Made by a program: the position numbers and the translations under genes. Shown one piece after another: positions 6,357-10,698 of a DNA stretch of 11,781 nucleotides. Within the stretch, counting starts at the first letter, position 1. Every line of letters begins with the position of its first letter. Below the pieces are notes generated by a model. That model had not been told where the DNA came from. It saw only the letters and a program-made list of their open reading frames with translations, and made no database searches. The DNA lies in assembly GCA_021844355.1 (NCBI GenBank), contig JAKBTP010000192.1, positions 1 to 11,781 of the forward strand, in the 5' to 3' direction. Origin of the DNA: a bacterium (GTDB taxonomy: Bacteria > Chloroflexota > Dormibacteria > Aeolococcales > Bog-877).

Positions 6357-7529
6357 GTGCTGAGTGCTCGCATCCTGGGCCTGCTGACGGCGGGCCTGAT
6401 CATCTCCAGTTGCGGGTCCACTGGCGCGTCCGGTGGCAACTCCCGGGGGGCGCTCAGGGCGGCTCCGGCGATGCCCGCCGCCGGGAGCGCCCCCCGAGGG
6501 TTTCAGGCGGTGGACCTGAGCTGGATAAGTGAAGACCAGGGGTGGGCCCTCGGTGTGGAACCGGGCTGCAACGGCCAGCGCTGCGCCACCCTCCTGGAGA
6601 CGACGGACGGCGGGACGCAGTGGGTGACCGTGACCGATCTACACGCTTGCCTGCTCGAGGCGGCTCCCGTGGGATGCCCGGCGGGGACGACGCAGGTCAG
6701 CTCCATCCGGTTTGCCAACCCGGACTTGGGCTACGCCTTCAGCGCCGACGGGGGCCCTGCCCTGGCCACGGCCAACGGCGGCCTGACCTGGTCGCTGCTG
6801 CCCGGCCGGGAGGTGAGCGCCATCAAGGTGGCGTCCGGAACGGCGGTGCGGGCCAGCTTCTCCAAGGGCGGCTGCCCTGGGCCCTGCGACTGGTCCATCG
6901 ACCAGGCCGTGGTGGGCGGCTCCCAGTGGCGGACGCTCCTCACCCCCCCGGCGGACGTGAACCATGACCGGGTGGTCCTGCTCCACCAGGGGCCGGAATA
7001 CCTCTACGTGGCGTTTCTTGGCGCTCCGCAGGCGGGGGCGGGCACCGACCCCGCCCAGCTTTTCATCTCCACCGATGCCGGGGCCAGCTGGACCGAGCTG
7101 CCCGACCCCTGTGGGCAGCTGCGCCCCGGCTTGGTTGCGGCCATGCTCTCCTCGGCCCCAGGGGGGGTGCTGGCCGCGCTCTGCGCCCCGCGCTCGGGAT
7201 CCGGCCCCCAGTTCGTGACGGTCTCCACGGACGCCGGCGCCAATTTCGGCACCCTTCTGCCGCTGCCCGCTGCTGCCGGTAGGTACACCGAGCTGGCGGT
7301 CGTCACCCCGCAGGCGATCTTCGCCGCCGAATCGGGACGCCAGCTGGTCGGGACCGTCAATGGCGGCCGCACCTGGCGGGTCCTGGCTCGTGGTGGGGCC
7401 TCGGGCGCTGCCCCGGTACCCGTCTTCCTGGGCTTCGAGAGCCCCAACGTTGGGAGGTGGGTTGCCTTGGACGGCATGCTCTGGACCACCGTGGACGGGG
7501 GGAGCAGCTGGCATGCTCACCACTTCTGA
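6357..7529 (+). CDS. Secreted lipoprotein with BNR/Asp-box beta-propeller (Ycf48-like)
   Basis: From the GTG at 6357 the 390-residue product starts with a typical lipoprotein signal: a short n-region with R5, a hydrophobic stretch (residues 6-16) and lipobox ISSC with the lipidated cysteine at C19. A GTG at 6309 is also in frame but would add a Cys-containing, non-signal-like extension. An Ala/Pro/Gly linker follows. Six Asp-box motifs (S/T-x-D/N-x-G-x-x-W type) occur at about residues 82-89, 138-145, 238-245, 290-297, 333-340 and 378-385. Phrases such as DQGWALG and PDLGYAFS precede them. This is the repeat logic of Ycf48-like or sialidase-type propellers. No sialidase catalytic signature is evident, so an enzymatic role should not be assumed. 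Eight cysteines lie beyond the lipobox, often in close pairs, consistent with disulfides in an extracytoplasmic protein. The target or ligand is unknown. Confidence 0.8.
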   Translation: MLSARILGLLTAGLIISSCGSTGASGGNSRGALRAAPAMPAAGSAPRGFQAVDLSWISEDQGWALGVEPGCNGQRCATLLETTDGGTQWVTVTDLHACLLEAAPVGCPAGTTQVSSIRFANPDLGYAFSADGGPALATANGGLTWSLLPGREVSAIKVASGTAVRASFSKGGCPGPCDWSIDQAVVGGSQWRTLLTPPADVNHDRVVLLHQGPEYLYVAFLGAPQAGAGTDPAQLFISTDAGASWTELPDPCGQLRPGLVAAMLSSAPGGVLAALCAPRSGSGPQFVTVSTDAGANFGTLLPLPAAAGRYTELAVVTPQAIFAAESGRQLVGTVNGGRTWRVLARGGASGAAPVPVFLGFESPNVGRWVALDGMLWTTVDGGSSWHAHHF

Positions 7530-7542
7530 CAGTCAGGGGTGG
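7520..7542 (+). terminator. Ten-bp hairpin spanning the lipoprotein stop codon
   Basis: CCACTTCTGA (7520-7529) pairs along its full length with TCAGGGGTGG (7533-7542), including two G-U pairs, around the loop CAG. The TGA stop (7527-7529) forms the top of the stem. No T-run follows. The position between the lipoprotein gene and the strong tRNA promoter fits a transcription-unit boundary. Confidence 0.5.
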
Positions 7543-7557
7543 CGACGCGGATCGGCT

Positions 7558-7586
7558 TTGACCGCCTCGGATGTCCGTGTTAGAAT
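7558..7586 (+). promoter_or_regulatory. Strong sigma70-type promoter of the tRNA pair
   Basis: TTGACC (7558-7563) and TAGAAT (7581-7586) each match consensus at 5 of 6 positions and are separated by exactly 17 bp. Expected initiation falls at about 7592-7594, at the mature 5' end of the initiator tRNA (7592), so little or no 5' leader would be left for RNase P to remove. This is the best promoter in the window. Confidence 0.8.
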
Positions 7587-7591
7587 CAGCC

Positions 7592-7663
7592 TGCGGCGTG
7601 GAGCAGTGGCAGCTCGTCGGGCTCATAACCCGAAGGTCCCAAGTTCGAGTCTTGGCGCCGCAA
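7592..7663 (+). tRNA. Initiator tRNA-fMet (CAU)
   Basis: A complete cloverleaf can be drawn: acceptor TGCGGCG/CGCCGCA, D stem GAGC/GCTC, anticodon stem TCGGG/CCCGA with loop CTCATAA, and T stem CCAAG/CTTGG with loop TTCGAGT. The discriminator is A at 7663. The anticodon is CAU. Initiator features are the three consecutive G-C pairs (GGG/CCC) at the bottom of the anticodon stem and the A11-U24 pair. CCA is not encoded. The D loop is short (7 nt). Unusually, positions 1-72 read U-A instead of the C1xA72 mismatch usual in bacteria. The gene sits directly behind a strong promoter and is followed 31 nt later by a second CAU tRNA, probably in the same transcript. Confidence 0.95.
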
Positions 7664-7694
7664 CGCTCCCCCCGGCTGGATCTGTCCTTCGCCC

Positions 7695-7770
7695 GGCGGT
7701 ATAGCTCAGGGGTTAGAGCGCTCGGCTCATAACCGAGGTGTCCCTGGTTCGAATCCAGGTACCGCCACCA
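7695..7770 (+). tRNA. tRNA with CAU anticodon: elongator Met or Ile2
   Basis: The full cloverleaf is acceptor GGCGGTA/TACCGCC, D stem GCTC/GAGC, anticodon stem CTCGG/CCGAG with loop CTCATAA, and T stem CCTGG/CCAGG with loop TTCGAAT. The discriminator A is at 7767 and an encoded CCA is at 7768-7770. The Watson-Crick G1-C72 pair and the lack of a GGG/CCC run exclude an initiator. A CAU anticodon is shared by elongator tRNA-Met and by tRNA-Ile2, whose C34 is changed to lysidine by TilS. Sequence alone does not separate them confidently here. Pairing with the initiator tRNA slightly favours elongator Met. Confidence 0.95.
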
Positions 7771-7817
7771 CGAGCGCAGGGCAGCCGCGCACCCCGTGCG
7801 GGAGAGTGCAGGTGCCT

Positions 7818-7836
7818 GTCCGGCGGTTTCCCGGAC
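7818..7836 (+). terminator. Possible terminator of the tRNA transcript
   Basis: GTCCGG (7818-7823) and CCGGAC (7831-7836) form a 6-bp stem with a 7-nt loop, 47 nt after the end of the second tRNA. No T-run follows; GGTTGACCGTTGG comes next. A smaller stem CGCAC/GTGCG at 7788-7800 is the alternative. Both are weak. Confidence 0.28.
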
Positions 7837-8331
7837 GGTTGACCGTTGGAGCTGCTCGCACACAGGGCTGCCCAGGGCCTGCTTGCACACCGTCCTGATC
7901 AACCGAGCGTCGGCCGTTTCGCGAGATCTCGCTCCAGGGTGGGTGCGGCGCCCACGAGCCGGCGGTAGGCGCGACGCTCCGCGAACCGGCCCGACCGCGC
8001 GGCCGGACACGCCGCAGTAGCCGGTCACCCGATCCGGTCTGGGTGCTGGCCGACTTCGAGTTCACCCCTGGCCGTGGATGCGGCTCTGGGGCCCGCCCGG
8101 TAGGCAACCTTGGCGTGGCGGAAGCGATAGGAGGAGGGCGGCGAAGTCGCCTTGGCCGCTGCGGGCGCTCCTGTCCCATCCAGGCCGATCAAACTTGGGG
8201 GCCGCTATCAGCTTCTTGCCCTTCCCCAGTGTCAGTGGGACTGGAGCCGTCGCCGACCGGGCGGCCCTACTGTGCCGGGGCACTCCCCAGGTGGACAGGC
8301 ACTCACAAGCCCAATCCGATTGCTGAGATCG

Positions 8332-8345
8332 CTCCCAGCTGGGAG
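8332..8345. repeat. Perfect 14-bp palindrome upstream of ftsH
   Basis: CTCCCAGCTGGGAG reads identically on both strands and lies 47 bp upstream of the ftsH -10 box. It is flanked by two direct copies of TGAGATC at 8324-8330 and 8356-8362, whose starts are 32 bp apart, close to three helical turns. This arrangement could be an operator for a dimeric regulator. It does not match the CIRCE or HAIR heat-shock operators. Confidence 0.5.
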
Positions 8346-8392
8346 GGGGCCCTCTTGAGATCCCGGTGGGTGCCCCCAGGGTGAGTTGCGGA

Positions 8393-8398
8393 TACAAT
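8393..8398 (+). promoter_or_regulatory. ftsH -10 box, close to the start codon
   Basis: TACAAT matches TATAAT at 5 of 6 positions. The ATG of ftsH begins 8 nt after its last base, so transcription is predicted to start at or within a base or two of the A of ATG. The -35 region at 17 bp (GTGCCC, 8370-8375) is poor. No Shine-Dalgarno precedes the ATG, which agrees with a leaderless transcript. Confidence 0.6.
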
Positions 8399-8405
8399 CG
8401 GGGCC

Positions 8406-10298
8406 ATGCCCGCGCAGCGCCGTGCCGTCGCCTATGTGGTGATATTCGCCGCCATCCTGGCGATTGCCCTGCTGGCCTTCCATATGGCGCCCGGTCCAAG
8501 CATTCCGTCAGCTCCCGCCGGGATGCTCCAGAAGGCCCTCGCCGACTACCAACTCCAGAGCGAAGGCAAGACGGTTCCCGCGGGGGCCCCCATAATCAGC
8601 AGCAGCCCCAGTCACCGGGTCCAGGTGCAGAACTCCGGCGCCCAGGTCCAGTGGTGGACCACCACCGGGAAGGAGTACCAGTCGGTGACCGACGGCACCG
8701 ACCCCGGCACCCTCTTTGAACGCTATGGATTCACCAATTACAGCTACCAGAGCTCGAGCGGGAACAGCTTGCTTCTTTCGGTAATCCTTCCCAACGTACT
8801 GATCGTCCTGGTGGTCCTGCTGTTCATCTGGTTCATCATGCGCCAGAGTCAGTCGGGCAACAATCAGGCGCTCTCCTTCGGCCGCAGCCGCGCCCGGATG
8901 GTGGCCGGGGACAAGCCCCAGGTCACCTTCGCGGATGTCGCCGGGGTGGACGAGGCCAAGCAGGAGCTCACGGAGATCGTGGAGTTCCTCAAGTACCCCG
9001 ACCGCTTCACCTCGCTGGGGGCCCGCATCCCCAAGGGGGTGCTGATGGTGGGGCCGCCGGGGGCCGGCAAGACTCTGCTGAGCAAGGCGGTGGCCGGGGA
9101 GGCCGGGGTGCCGTTCTTCAGCATCTCGGGGTCTGAGTTCGTCGAGATGTTCGTGGGGGTCGGGGCCTCCCGGGTCCGGGACCTGTTCGACCAGGCCAAG
9201 AAGAACAGCCCCTGCATCGTCTTTGTGGACGAGATCGACGCCGTGGGCCGGCAGAGGGGAGCCGGCCTGGGCGGAGGCCACGACGAGCGGGAGCAGACCC
9301 TCAACCAGCTGCTGGTGGAGATGGACGGGTTCGAGACCAACACCCACGTGATCGTGATCGCGGCCACCAACCGCCCCGATGTCCTCGACCCAGCTCTCCT
9401 GCGGCCCGGCCGCTTCGACCGTCACGTGACCCTGGACCGGCCGGACATCCGCGGCCGGGAGGCGATCCTCAAGGTCCATGCCCGCAACAAGCCGTTGGAC
9501 ACCACGGTCGACCTGACAGTTCTGGCCCGCCAGACGGTGGGCTTCAGCGGCGCCGACCTCGCCAATCTGATCAACGAGGCGGCCATCCTGGCGGCCCGGC
9601 AGAACCACAAGGTCATCGCGATGCAGGAGCTCGAGGAGGCCATCGCCCGAGTGATCGCGGGGCCCGAGCGCAAGTCGCGGCGGATCTCCGACGAGGAGAA
9701 GCTGGTCATCGCCTATCACGAGATGGGTCACGCTCTGGTGATGCGCAGCCTTCCCCACTGTGACCCCCCCTACAAGATCAGCATCGTGAGCCGGGGCATG
9801 GCCCTGGGATGGACCATGCAGCTGCCGGAGCACGACAAGGTGCTGGTCAGCAAGGCAGAGCTCACCGACCAGCTGGCCGGGATCCTGGGCGGCCGGGTCG
9901 CTGAGGAGCTGCTCCTGGGCGACGCCAACATCACCACCGGCGCCTCCGACGACATCGGCAAGGCCACCAAGCTGGCACGGCGGATGGTGACCGAGTGGGG
10001 GATGAGCGAGAAGCTGGGTCCGCTGGCTTTCGGCACCAAGGAGGAGCTGGTCTTCCTGGGGCGAGACCTCGGCGAGCAGCGCAACTACTCAGAGGAGGTG
10101 GCGGGCGAGATCGATCAGGAGGTCCACTCCCTGGTCGACAACGCCTACCTCACCGCCAAGAAGGTACTGACGCTGCGTCGCGGCACCCTGCAGGCGCTGG
10201 CCGACCACCTGATCCAGGTGGAGTCCATGGACCGGTCGGAGATGGACGAGCTCATCCGCCAGGTGGAGGAGGAAGCGCCGGCGGCGGCGGGGATGTGA
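8406..10298 (+). CDS. ftsH: ATP-dependent zinc metalloprotease FtsH
   Basis: FtsH is a membrane-anchored AAA+ protease that degrades misassembled membrane proteins and some regulators as a hexamer. The 630-residue protein has a first transmembrane helix (about residues 7-27), an extracytoplasmic domain, a second helix (about 122-146) and then the cytoplasmic AAA module. Walker A GPPGAGKT is at 216-223, the pore motif MFVGVG follows, and Walker B VDEIDAVG includes D275 and E276. The second region of homology spans about 322-339 with arginine fingers in RPGRFDR. The protease domain has HEMGH (438-442, usual HEAGH) and the third zinc ligand probably D516 in GASDDIGKAT. The WTMQLPEHD segment replaces the usual GYTxxLPxxD. 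Length and order are normal. The gene is preceded by tRNAs and not by the often-seen tilS-hpt, and is followed by a convergent small gene. It appears monocistronic. Confidence 0.98.
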   Translation: MPAQRRAVAYVVIFAAILAIALLAFHMAPGPSIPSAPAGMLQKALADYQLQSEGKTVPAGAPIISSSPSHRVQVQNSGAQVQWWTTTGKEYQSVTDGTDPGTLFERYGFTNYSYQSSSGNSLLLSVILPNVLIVLVVLLFIWFIMRQSQSGNNQALSFGRSRARMVAGDKPQVTFADVAGVDEAKQELTEIVEFLKYPDRFTSLGARIPKGVLMVGPPGAGKTLLSKAVAGEAGVPFFSISGSEFVEMFVGVGASRVRDLFDQAKKNSPCIVFVDEIDAVGRQRGAGLGGGHDEREQTLNQLLVEMDGFETNTHVIVIAATNRPDVLDPALLRPGRFDRHVTLDRPDIRGREAILKVHARNKPLDTTVDLTVLARQTVGFSGADLANLINEAAILAARQNHKVIAMQELEEAIARVIAGPERKSRRISDEEKLVIAYHEMGHALVMRSLPHCDPPYKISIVSRGMALGWTMQLPEHDKVLVSKAELTDQLAGILGGRVAEELLLGDANITTGASDDIGKATKLARRMVTEWGMSEKLGPLAFGTKEELVFLGRDLGEQRNYSEEVAGEIDQEVHSLVDNAYLTAKKVLTLRRGTLQALADHLIQVESMDRSEMDELIRQVEEEAPAAAGM

Positions 10299-10307
10299 GG
10301 GGGCCGC

Positions 10308-10327
10308 ACCGGGAGCACGGTTCCGGT
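10308..10327. terminator. Hairpin between convergent ftsH and small - strand gene
   Basis: ACCGGGA (10308-10314) pairs with TTCCGGT (10321-10327), with one G-U pair, around a 6-nt loop. It fills most of the 34-bp gap between the ftsH stop and the end of the convergent gene, so it could serve both directions. No T-run is present on either side. Confidence 0.42.
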
Positions 10328-10332
10328 CGGGG

Positions 10333-10530
10333 CTACTCCGGGGCGGGGGCGCTGAATCCCGCGCGACGCACCTCGTCCGACTCCCGCACCCGGCGCACCA
10401 GATAGCGGAGCCGACTTCCCACAGCCACGGCCTGGAAGAGGTCATAGCCCTCGGCGCCGAGGCGGTTGACCTCATCCAGGGAGTCCAGTTCACGGTATTC
10501 GTAGACCGTGCGGGTTAGGGAGGTGGGCAA
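10333..10530 (-). CDS. Small DUF4177-like protein, TTG start
   Basis: A 65-residue protein on the - strand. Residues 8-47 read TVYEYRELDSLDEVNRLGAE followed by GYDLFQAVAVGSRLRYLVRR. This resembles small DUF4177-type proteins, which show a YEY strand, an LNxLGAEGWELV core and a final YxLKR strand. The biochemical function of that family is not known to me. The start is a TTG (10530-10528 on the - strand) with an AGGAG Shine-Dalgarno (complement of 10538-10542) 7 nt upstream. The frame stays open much further upstream, but that part is antisense to rpsA and not protein-like. The last 15 residues are an arginine/alanine/proline tail. The gene is convergent with ftsH and divergent from rpsA. No - strand promoter was recognised. 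Confidence 0.72.
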   Translation of the reverse strand: MPTSLTRTVYEYRELDSLDEVNRLGAEGYDLFQAVAVGSRLRYLVRRVRESDEVRRAGFSAPAPE

Positions 10531-10537
10531 AGCAGGG

Positions 10538-10542
10538 CTCCT
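10538..10542 (-). promoter_or_regulatory. Shine-Dalgarno deciding the small gene's TTG start
   Basis: On the - strand this reads AGGAG, with 7 nt to the TTG at 10530-10528. It singles out that TTG, just before the conserved YEY strand, from a frame that is open for more than 1 kb upstream. Confidence 0.65.
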
Positions 10543-10625
10543 GTTGTTCAGGGTGGCGGATTCCGCCCCTCCAGTTTGCCACGGCGGGGGGCAGAACTTT
10601 GCCGGGCGGCCGCGTGACCCCCTGC

Positions 10626-10634
10626 TGATATACT
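10626..10634 (+). promoter_or_regulatory. Extended -10 promoter of rpsA
   Basis: TGATATACT combines an extended TGn element with the -10 hexamer TATACT (10629-10634, 5 of 6 to consensus). No good -35 is seen at 16-18 bp, which is common for extended -10 promoters. Transcription should begin near 10641 and give a leader of about 58 nt. Confidence 0.6.
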
Positions 10635-10640
10635 CTCGGC

Positions 10641-10698
10641 CGCACCGAGGCCATGGCTTCGGCCGGCCTTCCACACCTTCGGAGGACAACTCAGTCCC
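10641..10698 (+). promoter_or_regulatory. rpsA leader with hairpin and ribosome-binding site
   Basis: The presumed leader holds an imperfect inverted repeat at 10645-10662 (CCGAGGC/GCTTCGG, 7 bp with one G-U pair, 4-nt loop). It also holds GGAGGA (10681-10686), the only strong Shine-Dalgarno before rpsA. CCT at 10676-10678 can pair with AGG at 10683-10685 across a TCGG tetraloop and could partly mask the site. Spacing to TTG at 10699 is 12-13 nt, longer than usual. In E. coli S1 represses its own translation through a structured leader; whether this leader does so is unknown. Confidence 0.4.

Larger units (their letters stand above)
7771..8392. other. Long intergenic stretch without a convincing gene
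   Basis: About 620 bp between the tRNA pair and ftsH. Open frames exist on both strands (for example 7796-8020, 8043-8384 and 8152-8358 on +), but none gives a protein I recognise or a coding-like composition. A good Shine-Dalgarno-like AGGAGG near 8129-8134 is not followed at normal distance by a start of a credible gene. Short inverted repeats are present: CGCAC/GTGCG at 7788-7800, GTCCGG/CCGGAC at 7818-7836, and ACGGT/ACCGT at 7835-7846. The first two may mark the end of the tRNA transcript. The end nearest ftsH carries a perfect palindrome, listed separately. An unrecognised small RNA cannot be excluded. Confidence 0.55.

Noticed and set aside
8140..8151. GGCGA-AG-TCGCC near-palindrome as a regulatory hairpin
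   Set aside because: A two-base loop cannot form a stable RNA hairpin, and no gene with a credible start lies just downstream.
7357..8179. - strand open frames crossing the two tRNAs, with peptides such as YLDSNQGHLGYEPSALT and AVPGFEPGTPRL
   Set aside because: These peptides are the well-known spurious translation of reverse-complemented tRNA genes; the frames also extend antisense into the lipoprotein gene.
8311..8362. CIRCE or HspR (HAIR) operator upstream of ftsH
   Set aside because: CTTGAG-like sequence occurs once, but the inverted partner at the required spacing is missing, and no TTAGCACTC is present.
7796..8384. Possible small + strand genes at 7796-8020, 8043-8384 and 8152-8358
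   Set aside because: No recognisable motif, poor start context and mutually overlapping frames; treated as noncoding.
7771..8405. Attachment site or element inserted at the tRNA 3' end
   Set aside because: I looked for a second copy of the tRNA 3' sequence (GGTACCGCCACC) downstream and saw none; no integrase is present.
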